Source: an uncultured Ilyobacter sp.
GTDB taxonomy: Bacteria > Fusobacteriota > Fusobacteriia > Fusobacteriales > Fusobacteriaceae
DNA length: 64,000 bases
NCBI RefSeq assembly: GCF_963668515.1
Contig: NZ_OY764864.1
Location: 1,116,001-1,180,000, forward strand
Direction of reading: 5' to 3'
Of the stretch, positions 43,750 to 52,727 are shown piece after piece. The position numbers and the translations under genes are program-made. Numbering within the stretch: the first letter of the stretch is position 1; each line of letters begins with the position of its first letter. The notes beneath the pieces are model-generated. The model was not told the origin of the DNA. It saw nothing but the letters and a program-made list of their open reading frames with translations, and ran no database searches.

Positions 43750-45927
43750 CTATATTTTATTTATAAATTTGTCCGCGGCCATAGTAAGGAATTTCTTTTT
43801 TCCTGTACTAAACTCTACTTCTATTGTCTTGTCATTTATACTTCTTACAATTCCCAAGCCAAATTTTTTATGAGTCACCTTTTCACCTACAGAATAAGGC
43901 AGCTTGGTGCCAGATGTTTTTAATTTACCATCTCTAATTGGGTTAAAGTTCTCTATAGATGATTTAACAGCAGGCTTACCCTCAGGAGCCTTTTCTATTT
44001 TCTTCACATTTATGAGCTCTACAAGGTGCCCAGGTATCTCATCTAAAAATCTGGACTGTGTTCTAAACTGCATCTGTCCATATACGAACCTCTGTTTTGC
44101 ATAATACATATAGAGTTTTTCCTCAGCTCTTGTTATAGCCACATAGCAGAGTCTTCTCTCCTCCTCAAGCTGTGTCGGATCATATTCCACTTTAGATCCC
44201 GGGAAAACTTCATCTTCCACTCCCACAACAAAAACCACAGGAAATTCAAGCCCTTTAGAATTATGTATTGTCATAAGTTTAACATAATCCTGCTCCTCTT
44301 CGAGCTTATCTGTGGCACTTATAAGTGCAGTACTTTCAAGATATTCACCCAAAGTCAGATTTTCCTGATTTTTTTCCATCTCACTTATGGAGTTTCTCAA
44401 CTCCTCTATATTTTCTATTCTAGATTCAGCTTCCTCACCGAGACTTTCCAAATATGAGAAATATCCTATTGTCTTTACAACTCCATCAAAAATCTCAGAA
44501 ACCGGCATGTACTGGCTTTCTTCCATGAAATTTAAAAGCATAGAATGAAATTCAGATAATACTATTTTCAGATTTTTGCTGAGGCCGTCGATCTCTTTTG
44601 ACCTAGCTAGTGTTTCAAAAATGCTTATCCCATTATTCTCAGCAAATTCTGCTATTTTTTCTATACTTTTTACCCCTATCTTTCTTTTAGGGATATTTAA
44701 TATTCTCAGTAAATTCAGAGAGTCAAGGGAGTTATTTATGACATTCAGATAGGCCATTATATCCTTTATCTCCATCCTCTGATAGAACTGCATACCTCCA
44801 AAAACTTTATATGGGATGTTAAATTTTATGAAAAGTTCTTCAAAGGCTCTCGACTGGGCATTTGTTCTGTAAAGTATAGTAAAATCCTTATAGTTTCTGT
44901 TGCTGTTCTTCAGCCTGTTTATCTCCTGGAGAACCAGAAAAGCCTCATGACGGGCATCATCTGATTCAAACACCCTTATCAATTCGCCTTTATCTTTTTC
45001 TGTCCAAAGATTTTTTCCTTTGGAATTCTCGTTGTTTTTTATTATAGAGTTGGCAGCCTCTAGTATATGAGCTGTGGACCTATAGTTCTGTTCAAGTTTT
45101 ATTACAAAGGCTTCAGGGTAGTCCTTTTCAAAATCTAGGATGTTCTGTATATTCGCCCCTCTAAACCCATAAATACTCTGATCTTCGTCTCCTACAACAC
45201 AGATATTTTTATATTTTTCGGCAATTTTATTTATAATCTGATACTGTATATTATTTGTATCCTGATACTCATCCACCATTATATACTGGTATCTCTCCTG
45301 GACTTTCTCCCTTATTTTTGGGATGTCCATGAGTCTGTTTGTATTGACTATTATATCGGCAAAATCCATGGCATTGTTATTCTTAAGTCCAGAGTTGTAT
45401 TTCTTGTAGACAGAGGATACTGTTTTATAACTCTCTAAAAATCCTCTAGAGTCTTTTTCATACTCCTCAGGAGTAATTCCGTCTTCTTTTAATCTTGATA
45501 TTATAGAAGCTATCCTTGCAGGAGTTATACTCTTGTCTATGATAACCAGGTCTTTCATTATATTCTTTATGAGCCTTTTCTGATCGTCTCCGTCATAAAT
45601 ATTAAAGTTTGAATTGTAACCCAGTTCAACTCCATACATCCTGAGAAGTCTTACTCCAAAGGCGTGAAATGTAGACACCATAACTCTTTTAGAGTCTTCC
45701 CCTATAAGGGTTTCCACCCTTTCCTTCATCTCTCTCGCAGCCTTATTTGTAAAAGTCATAGCAAGAATTTTATAGGGTGAGATCTCTTTTCCCTTTACCA
45801 TATGGGCTATTCTATAGGTGACCGTCCTTGTTTTTCCGCTCCCTGCTCCAGCAAGGATAAGAACGGGACCCTCTACCTTTGAGGCAGCTTTTTTCTGTTC
45901 ATTATTCAAATTATCTAATATACTCAT
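43750..45927 (-). CDS. pcrA: PcrA/UvrD-type DNA helicase
   Basis: A 725-residue superfamily 1A helicase. Motifs include GAGSGKTRTVTYRI, TFTNKAAREMKER, MVDEYQDTN, GDEDQSIYGFRGA, LEQNYRST and LMTIHNSKGLEFPVVFVVG. The C-terminal tail (KVTHKKFGLGIVRSI) is the PcrA-type Tudor-like domain. It acts in repair and replication. Confidence 0.94.
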   Translation of the reverse strand: MSILDNLNNEQKKAASKVEGPVLILAGAGSGKTRTVTYRIAHMVKGKEISPYKILAMTFTNKAAREMKERVETLIGEDSKRVMVSTFHAFGVRLLRMYGVELGYNSNFNIYDGDDQKRLIKNIMKDLVIIDKSITPARIASIISRLKEDGITPEEYEKDSRGFLESYKTVSSVYKKYNSGLKNNNAMDFADIIVNTNRLMDIPKIREKVQERYQYIMVDEYQDTNNIQYQIINKIAEKYKNICVVGDEDQSIYGFRGANIQNILDFEKDYPEAFVIKLEQNYRSTAHILEAANSIIKNNENSKGKNLWTEKDKGELIRVFESDDARHEAFLVLQEINRLKNSNRNYKDFTILYRTNAQSRAFEELFIKFNIPYKVFGGMQFYQRMEIKDIMAYLNVINNSLDSLNLLRILNIPKRKIGVKSIEKIAEFAENNGISIFETLARSKEIDGLSKNLKIVLSEFHSMLLNFMEESQYMPVSEIFDGVVKTIGYFSYLESLGEEAESRIENIEELRNSISEMEKNQENLTLGEYLESTALISATDKLEEEQDYVKLMTIHNSKGLEFPVVFVVGVEDEVFPGSKVEYDPTQLEEERRLCYVAITRAEEKLYMYYAKQRFVYGQMQFRTQSRFLDEIPGHLVELINVKKIEKAPEGKPAVKSSIENFNPIRDGKLKTSGTKLPYSVGEKVTHKKFGLGIVRSINDKTIEVEFSTGKKKFLTMAADKFINKI

Positions 45928-45968
45928 TTCTTAATTTCTCCTTAGGCATTATATCATAATAAATAGTA

Positions 45969-47198
45969 CTAATCAATTATATAGTCTATGTGAATAATCA
46001 CGTCTCTCAGCTCATCAAAATCCGAAAGAAGTGAGTATTTCAGATCGTCTGCTAGGGTATGAGCCTCATAAACCCTCATATCTTTAGGAACTCTTATATG
46101 AAAAGATAAGAAAATTTTATGCCCCGATACCCTCATCAATATATCGTGGATATTTGTTATATCGGTACTGCTATAGACGTATTCCTCTATTTTCTTTAGA
46201 AATTCCTTATCCTGTTTATCTAAAATATTGTTGGATGTTTCCATAATAATATGGTATCCTTCTTTACCTATAAACAAGGATACCAAAATACTCATAATAG
46301 TGTCAAATACGGGATTAACATATATCGACAGCACAAGCCCTATAACTACACCCATAGAGGATACTGCATCACTCCTATGCTCCCTGGCATCTGCAAGTAC
46401 AGCATCACTTTTAGTTCGTAAACCTATTCGTTTTTTATATAGATACATATAATATTTAACAAGCACTGAGAAAAGAGCCACAAAAATCGTTATCTTTGAA
46501 GGAACTACGAAGTCCACACCTTTTACGAGAGATATTGCACTGTCTCTTACAAGCTCAAAGGCAGTGAGAACAAGCAAAACCCCCACAATATTTCCCGCTA
46601 TGCTTTCTATTTTCTCATGTCCATATGGGTGATCTTCATCTTCTGGTATATTTCCAAAGTATACACTGAGAAGTATAACTACAGACCCTACCACATCTGA
46701 TACAGAATGAAAACCGTCGGCAATAAGGGCCCTACTCTTCCCAAATATACCTATTATAATTTTTAAAACCGATAAAAGTACATTTACAAATATTGATATC
46801 CAGGTCCCCTTTACACTGTCTTTCAATCTTTCATTTTTTTTCTGTATTCCGTGATATATCATCACATTTTTTTCTATGGAGAATCCTTTTTTTTCAAAGT
46901 AACTTTCTTCTCTGATATCCTCAATTTTCAGAGTGTCTATGCCGTGTTTCAAAGCATAATTAATGACATGATCAAGAAGTTTCGTTCCCAAGGATTGATA
47001 TCTTTTTTCCTTTTTTACAAATATTCTTTTTAGGATATAGCCATCTACAGTTTCAAATATAAGAGCGTAGGCAGATATATCCTTTTTATCTGTCAGAAGA
47101 AAATATTTTCCCTTTTCTTTGTAAATAAACTCTTCATCCATCTCCATCAATGTTGACAGATTATCTCCTAGTTCTCCTCCATTCAAAACTCTATACAC
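45969..47198 (-). CDS. GNAT acetyltransferase-like / CDF metal exporter fusion
   Basis: A 409-residue fusion. Residues 1-~118 resemble a GNAT N-acetyltransferase (FVKKEKRYQSLGTKLLDHVINYALKHG is the acetyl-CoA loop region, though the Q/RxxGxG/A motif is reduced). Residues ~130-409 are a cation diffusion facilitator: HS-containing ADGFHSVSDVVGS, DHPYGHEKIE, REHRSDAVSSMG and a cytoplasmic C-terminal domain. The CDF part exports Zn2+, Mn2+ or Fe2+. GTG start after AAGGGGTGG. The fused GNAT half has no established role. Confidence 0.88.
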   Translation of the reverse strand: MYRVLNGGELGDNLSTLMEMDEEFIYKEKGKYFLLTDKKDISAYALIFETVDGYILKRIFVKKEKRYQSLGTKLLDHVINYALKHGIDTLKIEDIREESYFEKKGFSIEKNVMIYHGIQKKNERLKDSVKGTWISIFVNVLLSVLKIIIGIFGKSRALIADGFHSVSDVVGSVVILLSVYFGNIPEDEDHPYGHEKIESIAGNIVGVLLVLTAFELVRDSAISLVKGVDFVVPSKITIFVALFSVLVKYYMYLYKKRIGLRTKSDAVLADAREHRSDAVSSMGVVIGLVLSIYVNPVFDTIMSILVSLFIGKEGYHIIMETSNNILDKQDKEFLKKIEEYVYSSTDITNIHDILMRVSGHKIFLSFHIRVPKDMRVYEAHTLADDLKYSLLSDFDELRDVIIHIDYIID

Positions 47199-47282
47199 AG
47201 TCTACCACCCCTTACTTATAAAAATAGAGAAGAATATTTATTATTCTTCTCCCTCCAAATTTAATTATATACAAAAAATAAA

Positions 47283-47477
47283 AAAAGTGTCGTGAACCGA
47301 CCTTCAAAAAGAGCCGATCCGCAACACCCGAAGTAACAGGCTTAGTGCTGCTTCCTTCCAGATCTGACACGGTTCACCGGCACTTCGCCGTGCGGGACTC
47401 TTTTCTCCAATCGGGTTCACCTCTACAAAGCTGTAGATTATGAGGTAACGCTTACTTACCTCGGCTATCACGACAGG
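47283..47477 (-). ncRNA. ffs: Signal recognition particle RNA, large (Alu-containing) type
   Basis: On the minus strand the core is GTGTCAGATCTGGAAGGAAGCAGCAC, the SRP54-binding helix 8 with GGAA tetraloop. A 5' part with two hairpins (GAGGTAA/TTACCTC and CTACAGCTTTGTAG) fits the Alu domain. The ends pair (GTCGTG...CCGA with TCGG...CACGAC), and a T run follows. About 195 nucleotides, unlike the ~114-nt 4.5S RNA. Confidence 0.93.
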
Positions 47478-47481
47478 TATA

Positions 47482-47510
47482 AATATATCATAATTTTAAA
47501 GATGAGTCAA
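47482..47510 (-). promoter_or_regulatory. Promoter of the SRP RNA gene
   Basis: Read on the minus strand: TTGACT (47505-47510), exactly 17 bases, TATATT (47482-47487), about 7 bases before the RNA's first paired base. Confidence 0.8.
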
Positions 47511-47532
47511 TAACTTTTTATTCTTATGATCT

Positions 47533-48900
47533 CTAATAAATGAATAATTTAGCCATCCCCAGAAAAATGAAAAACCCTAAAGCGTCTGTTATCATCGTCA
47601 AAAGTATAGAACTTCCAACTGCAGGGTCTGTGTTCATCCTCTTCAAAAAAAGAGGGATCATTGTCCCGCAAAGTCCAGCTATAGCAAAGTTCACAAGAAT
47701 TGCTATTCCCATTATCACTGAAATTTTAATGTTTTTAAACCAGAGATAAGATCCGCTTGCAACCAGCACTGCAAAGATAAACCCATTCATTATAGCTACA
47801 AGTATCTCTTTTACAAGACTCTGCAACCAGTTGCTGTTATCCACATCTCCCACAGCCAGCTGTCTCACCATTACCGTAAGGGCTTGATTTCCCGTATTCC
47901 CACCCATAGATGCAACAATGGGCATGAGCACTGCCAGAGCAGGTAGCCCCTCTATAGTCCCCTGGAACCTCCCTATTACCGAAGCTGCAAAAAATGCAGT
48001 ACACATATTTAGAAACTGCCACTTCCCTCTGTTTCTAGATACATTTAAGACTATCTTTCCAGTTTCTACATCTTCGTCTACACCGGCAAAATTATAAATC
48101 TGTTCTGTAGCTATTTCCTGCACTATGTCATATATGTCATCCATGGTAATTCTCCCCAGTAGATATCCATGATCGTCTACTACTGGAATTGCCGAAAGGT
48201 CATACTCTCTAAAAAGTTTTGCTACATCTTCTATATCATCTACATCTCGGACATATCTCGCCTTATATTTTTCTGGAGATTTGATTATTAGTTCCTTAAA
48301 ACTGTTATCTAGATCAAAAAGTATAATGTCTTCCAAAGATATGGTGGCCACAAGATTTTTATAATCTCCAGTTATGAAAACACTAGAAACATTTTCTAGT
48401 TCTCCGTTTACTTTTAAAACTCTAAATCTTTCTATTGTCTCCTTAACTGTCTCAGAATCACTTGCTACAAACACCTCTGTCTGCATGTATGCCCCAGCCT
48501 GGTCTTCTTCGTAACTTTTTAGAAGCTGAATCTCTTCTTGCTCTTTGTAATCCAAACCCTCTAATATCTGAGCAGCAAGTTCTTCATCGATATCCTCTAT
48601 ATCTTGAAGGAGATCTGTAGCATCATCTGACTCCAGTTTTTTTATTGTACTAACAAGTTTTTTTACCGATAGAGCATCTAAGGCTTCTTCTAAAACATTT
48701 TCACTGAGACTAAGGAGTATATCTCCTAGATCCTTACTTGGCATTCTTTTTATATATTCTAAAAATTTTTCCTTATCTAGTTTTCTGAGCCTAATAAATA
48801 TTTTTGAAAGTTCCGAATAATGAAGCCGTTTCTCTCTCTGATTTCTTAAAAAAGCTTCGAGCATATCTATTAACTGATTTAGATCTCTTCCTATACGCAT
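47533..48900 (-). CDS. mgtE: Magnesium transporter MgtE
   Basis: A 455-residue MgtE: N-terminal superhelical domain (about 1-130), two CBS domains (about 140-265, including QAGAYMQTEVFV and DDHGYLLGRITMDDIYDI) and five membrane helices from about residue 290 (PIVASMGGNTGNQALTVMVR, MNTDPAVGSSILLTMITDALGF). The CBS part gates the channel by Mg2+. GGCAGGTGGAAGT precedes the ATG. Single gene. Confidence 0.95.
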   Translation of the reverse strand: MRIGRDLNQLIDMLEAFLRNQREKRLHYSELSKIFIRLRKLDKEKFLEYIKRMPSKDLGDILLSLSENVLEEALDALSVKKLVSTIKKLESDDATDLLQDIEDIDEELAAQILEGLDYKEQEEIQLLKSYEEDQAGAYMQTEVFVASDSETVKETIERFRVLKVNGELENVSSVFITGDYKNLVATISLEDIILFDLDNSFKELIIKSPEKYKARYVRDVDDIEDVAKLFREYDLSAIPVVDDHGYLLGRITMDDIYDIVQEIATEQIYNFAGVDEDVETGKIVLNVSRNRGKWQFLNMCTAFFAASVIGRFQGTIEGLPALAVLMPIVASMGGNTGNQALTVMVRQLAVGDVDNSNWLQSLVKEILVAIMNGFIFAVLVASGSYLWFKNIKISVIMGIAILVNFAIAGLCGTMIPLFLKRMNTDPAVGSSILLTMITDALGFFIFLGMAKLFIY

Positions 48901-49080
48901 ACTTCCACCTGCCTTCCTATGAGATAACTATGATTAGTTTTTTATGTTAGAATTAAAACGGGTGCATTAAATTATAAACTCAAATGCTTATTTTAACAAG
49001 GAGAAATTATATTTTAAATAATTTCTTCTATGATCTTCTTCTATAAAGTATTTTTTACTTTTCCAGTTGCTCTATAAAAA

Positions 49081-49103
49081 AACCTGCCTTTATCAGACAG
49101 GTT
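49081..49103 (-). terminator. Terminator after the TIGR03545-like gene
   Basis: AACCTGTC / GGCAGGTT stem (minus strand) with seven T after it, 5 bases past the stop. Confidence 0.85.
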
Positions 49104-49108
49104 AAAAT

Positions 49109-50815
49109 TTAAAATATTTTTTTTAATAAATTCTCGGCATCAAACCCACTATTTTTTTTAATATCAGCTAGTATAGTCTTTACTTCTTGGGAATTTGCAT
49201 TTAATTTTTCCTCTATACTCTCCCCAAAGCCATTACTCTCCTCTTTTATCTGATCAAAATACTCTTGACCTTTTTCTCCATATTTCTCTTGAAGAGTACT
49301 AGCAACCAGTTCACCGTTTGATTCAAAAGAGTTTTTAAGTGAGGCTGCCAATTTTTCAGGTAGGTTACTGTTGATTTTTAGACTTTTATTGATGTTATCA
49401 TACTGATAACTTGCTTTTATATCTTTCAGATTATTTATAGCTTCTGAGAAAATAATATCTATAATTTCCTGTCCACTGACTTTTACACTCTCGTTAGAGC
49501 TAAAGTCCAATATTTCTAACTCTCCTGTCAAAACAGGGGTATTCCCCTTTATACTTAGCTTTTGGTCTAGGTTAAATACAGCATCACCAAAAGAAATATC
49601 TTTTAAAAATTCTGAAAGCCTTAAATTTACCAGTTTTAGATTCAGCTGCTGTTCATTTGAAATCAGATCTACAAAGCCATCAATATCAACCTTAGAATCA
49701 CCAGTAATCCCATTGATATTAAAATCAATTGGCCCTCTGCTTTTGGCAGGATCGCTCGGTATATTTGTAGCCTGACCCTCTATAGATACTCCGGCTATAT
49801 TCATAGTCATTCTCGCCTTTTCTACAAAGACATCCACAGGGGGCTTTTCTTTTTCCCCTTCGCTGCTTTTTATTTTTTCACTTATTCCGTTAAAATCATT
49901 GGCCACTTTATAGATACTATCTCCTAATTCCTGACCCAGAATACGATTAATAAGATCTTCCAGCCCCTTGGAATCCATTTTAATCAGGTTGGAAATCTGA
50001 TTTTTATCCATAAGCGTTAGTTCTTTATATTTTTCAGGAAGCGCCCTTAGTTCCTCCAAGTCTTTTTCAAACTCTTTTTTATCTGCTTCCATACTTTTGT
50101 ATAATTTATCTGCCTCAGAATATATTTCTTTTAATTCCTTTTCTTTCCCAATTATTTCAAAGGGATTTTTTGTTGATTTTATATCTTCTACTAATTTTTC
50201 AGCTTTTACTTTCAAATCTTCAATTTTATTTTTATTTTCATTTGTTTTGAGTTTGTTTTCCCAGTACTCTTTTTTCTTAGATATTTTCTCACTGTCTTGC
50301 TGGTATTCTGCAGAAAGCTGGCTGTCAAAGTTGTTTATTACCCTGTCTAGTTCATTTCTTATAAGTTCCTGAGGAGATAATTTTTCAATCTCACTTTTCT
50401 TAAGATTTCCCATAAGTTCTTCATAAGACGAACTCTCTTTTGATATATCAGGGGTAAGCCCTGCTACTTTACCATCTTTTTCTCTGTCAGTTCCAAATTT
50501 TATTCCCTTTAGAAAAATGTCTTTTACAATGACACTTTCTTCTAATATATCTCCGAGATCCACATCTACAGACAAGCTTTCAGCCTCTAAAAGGTTTTTA
50601 CTGGTATCTCTCACATCTGATACCTGTATTCTCCCTGTTGTAAGTTCATTACCAAAAACTCCGTAATTTAGTTTATCAACTTCAACCAGAGCTTTATTAA
50701 CCTTAGTAGCTTCTTTTTCTACTATCCTAGTTATTATTATGTTTCTTATAAAATATGCTGCTACTATAACAATTAAAAAAATAATTAATATTTTTCCAGT
50801 TAGTTTTTTAAGCAC
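49109..50815 (-). CDS. Membrane-anchored protein, TIGR03545-like
   Basis: A 568-residue protein with one N-terminal helix (LTGKILIIFLIVIVAAYFI) and a large periplasmic part. The start (VNKALVEVDKLNYGVFGNELTTGRIQVSDVRD) and a lysine/glutamate-rich coiled coil at about 160-290 resemble the uncharacterised TIGR03545 family, confined to outer-membrane bacteria; the AsmA-like phrase ITGDSKVDIDGFVDLIS lies near residue 370. GTG start after AAGGAGATG. An envelope lipid or protein transport role is conceivable but not shown. Confidence 0.7.
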   Translation of the reverse strand: MLKKLTGKILIIFLIVIVAAYFIRNIIITRIVEKEATKVNKALVEVDKLNYGVFGNELTTGRIQVSDVRDTSKNLLEAESLSVDVDLGDILEESVIVKDIFLKGIKFGTDREKDGKVAGLTPDISKESSSYEELMGNLKKSEIEKLSPQELIRNELDRVINNFDSQLSAEYQQDSEKISKKKEYWENKLKTNENKNKIEDLKVKAEKLVEDIKSTKNPFEIIGKEKELKEIYSEADKLYKSMEADKKEFEKDLEELRALPEKYKELTLMDKNQISNLIKMDSKGLEDLINRILGQELGDSIYKVANDFNGISEKIKSSEGEKEKPPVDVFVEKARMTMNIAGVSIEGQATNIPSDPAKSRGPIDFNINGITGDSKVDIDGFVDLISNEQQLNLKLVNLRLSEFLKDISFGDAVFNLDQKLSIKGNTPVLTGELEILDFSSNESVKVSGQEIIDIIFSEAINNLKDIKASYQYDNINKSLKINSNLPEKLAASLKNSFESNGELVASTLQEKYGEKGQEYFDQIKEESNGFGESIEEKLNANSQEVKTILADIKKNSGFDAENLLKKIF

Positions 50816-50938
50816 GTCTTCATCTCCTTATTGTTTATATTTTTCACTTCAAAACTATTAGTCGTTTAAATAAGGTTTTTTGTCTAAATTTAAATACTTC
50901 ACTTAGACAATCTCGGTTAAGCTTTTTAATTTAAGTTT

Positions 50939-51715
50939 TTACTTATATTTTTTCAAAACAATTCTTTGCTTACCTTTCTTACTGACTCCAGTCACTTTTT
51001 CAAAGATAAATTTACCTTTTCTCCTAACTGTAATTATATCACCGTCTTTTATAGATGCATCTTTTTCACGTCTGACAGAATAATTCAAACTGACAGTCCC
51101 TTCTCTTATCAATTCTGTAGCCTGAGATCTTGATTTTTCAGTAATAGCTGCCGCTATACTGTCTAAACGAAGGGAAGGGACCAGATATGTTATTTCTTCA
51201 AATTCCATTTCAGGTATATTTTTTTCCTCTGTCTCAGACACTTCCACCTTTATTTTACCTATAACTTTTAAATTGTTTTCTAAAAAATTAAATAAATCTC
51301 TGAAAATAACTCCGTAGCACACTCCTTCCTTGACTATCAGGTCTCCTAGCATCTCTCTCTTTATTCCTAACCCCATTATAGCAGCCAAAAAGTGTCTGTG
51401 CTCCAACTCTTTAAATTTTGATCCTCCTTTTATTTCAAAATAAGCAAAAGGATAATCTTCGAAGTATTCTCCGTAAGCTAATGGCTTTATCAGAATAACT
51501 CTTTTTTCAGACTCCTGTTTCACTCCCTTACTCTCTACCTCTATACCCAGTGAATTTTTCATATTTTCAAGAGTACTCCACACCTCAGGTGGAAAAAATA
51601 TTTTTGTATGTATAGGATATTGTATTTTTTTACACAGTTCTATATCTTCATAGAGTGATGCAAGTGCACCTGTATCATCTAATGTAAAATTATTTAAAAA
51701 ATTTTTTTTATCCAA
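50939..51715 (-). CDS. S4-domain RNA-binding protein, YlmH-like
   Basis: A 258-residue YlmH-type protein. The N-terminal two-thirds carry the family's GYFEDYPFAYFEIK-like block (EYFEDYPFAYFEIKGGSKFKELEHRHFLAAIMGLGI) and GDLIVKEG; the C-terminal S4 domain begins near residue 180 (LRLDSIAAAITEKSRSQATELIREGTVSLN). YlmH of Bacillus acts on the 50S subunit in ribosome quality control. TTG start. Confidence 0.85.
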   Translation of the reverse strand: MDKKNFLNNFTLDDTGALASLYEDIELCKKIQYPIHTKIFFPPEVWSTLENMKNSLGIEVESKGVKQESEKRVILIKPLAYGEYFEDYPFAYFEIKGGSKFKELEHRHFLAAIMGLGIKREMLGDLIVKEGVCYGVIFRDLFNFLENNLKVIGKIKVEVSETEEKNIPEMEFEEITYLVPSLRLDSIAAAITEKSRSQATELIREGTVSLNYSVRREKDASIKDGDIITVRRKGKFIFEKVTGVSKKGKQRIVLKKYK

Positions 51716-51790
51716 AATTTACCGCCTTATAAATTTATTTTAATTTAGACTCAAGCCCCATTTCACGGTTTTTAAAGAGGAGTCATTATA

Positions 51791-51819
51791 TTGATTTTAT
51801 CTTATTTGTATGTTAAAAT
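51791..51819 (+). promoter_or_regulatory. Promoter of pssA
   Basis: TTGATT (51791-51796), 17-base spacer, TAAAAT (51814-51819), 40 bases before the pssA ATG. Confidence 0.7.
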
Positions 51820-51858
51820 CAAATCACTTTATAAGCACAGGAAAGGTGATAAAAAAAA

Positions 51859-52560
51859 ATGAACAGAATAGAAAGAAAATATCTGGCACCAAATGCTATA
51901 ACAGCTGCTAACATGCTCTTAGGATATATAAGCATTACCATGTCCATTAAAGGCAATTTTACACAAGCTTCATGGTTTATTGTACTTGCAATGGTCTGTG
52001 ACGGATTAGACGGACAGACAGCTAGAAGACTAGAAGCATATAGTGAATTTGGAAAGGAGTTCGATTCTTTTTGTGACGCCATCTCTTTTGGACTGGCACC
52101 TAGTATACTGGCTTACTCACTTTTAAACATTTATTCAACTATAACTCATATAATCATACCAATTTCTTTTATATACGCTTTATGTGGAGTTATGAGACTA
52201 GTAAAATTCAATATTGTTACAACTGCATCAGATGAAAAAGATGATTTTAGCGGTATGCCTATTCCTACGGGGGCTGCCATAGTTTGTTCTTATTATCTTT
52301 TCAGTCATTATTTATTTGGAAAACTCATATATATAGAAATTTTTCAGATTGTTACAATCATATCTGCAATATTGATGGTGAGCACCATACCTTTTAAGAC
52401 TCCTGATAAAACTTTTAAGTTTATTCCGAAAAAACTCAGAATCCCCTTTTTTATTGCTGTTATCGCAACTATAAAATACAGTCTTTTCGTGGTTACTTTC
52501 ACCTATGTTCTGATAAATCTATTCAACCATATGCAGAACATAAATTCAGCTGAAAATTAA
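51859..52560 (+). CDS. pssA: CDP-diacylglycerol-serine O-phosphatidyltransferase
   Basis: A 233-residue CDP-alcohol phosphatidyltransferase with about six membrane helices. The motif D-x2-DG-x2-AR-x8-G-x3-D-x3-D is complete (DGLDGQTARR...GKEFDSFCD). FGLAPSILAY and GMPIPTGAA are typical of PssA. It makes phosphatidylserine. AGGTGATA precedes the ATG. Confidence 0.9.
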   Translation: MNRIERKYLAPNAITAANMLLGYISITMSIKGNFTQASWFIVLAMVCDGLDGQTARRLEAYSEFGKEFDSFCDAISFGLAPSILAYSLLNIYSTITHIIIPISFIYALCGVMRLVKFNIVTTASDEKDDFSGMPIPTGAAIVCSYYLFSHYLFGKLIYIEIFQIVTIISAILMVSTIPFKTPDKTFKFIPKKLRIPFFIAVIATIKYSLFVVTFTYVLINLFNHMQNINSAEN

Positions 52561-52563
52561 ATA

Positions 52564-52579
52564 AGAGCCGAAAGGCTCT
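52564..52579 (+). terminator. Terminator of pssA
   Basis: AGAGCC-GAAA-GGCTCT hairpin followed by TTTTAATTT. Confidence 0.85.
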
Positions 52580-52653
52580 TTTAATTTGGTTTAAGCAAGG
52601 TCAACAAGTCGTTTTTCATTCATTTTTTTTTATATTCATAATATTTTTCGTTC

Positions 52654-52682
52654 TTGATACAGTTTAGCCTTTATGTTATAAT
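52654..52682 (+). promoter_or_regulatory. Promoter of the ClC gene
   Basis: TTGATA (52654-52659), 17-base spacer, TATAAT (52677-52682), 45 bases before the ATG. Confidence 0.78.
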
Positions 52683-52727
52683 CTATCATACACTGTAAAG
52701 TTAAAATTCACAAGGAGTGGACAAAGT

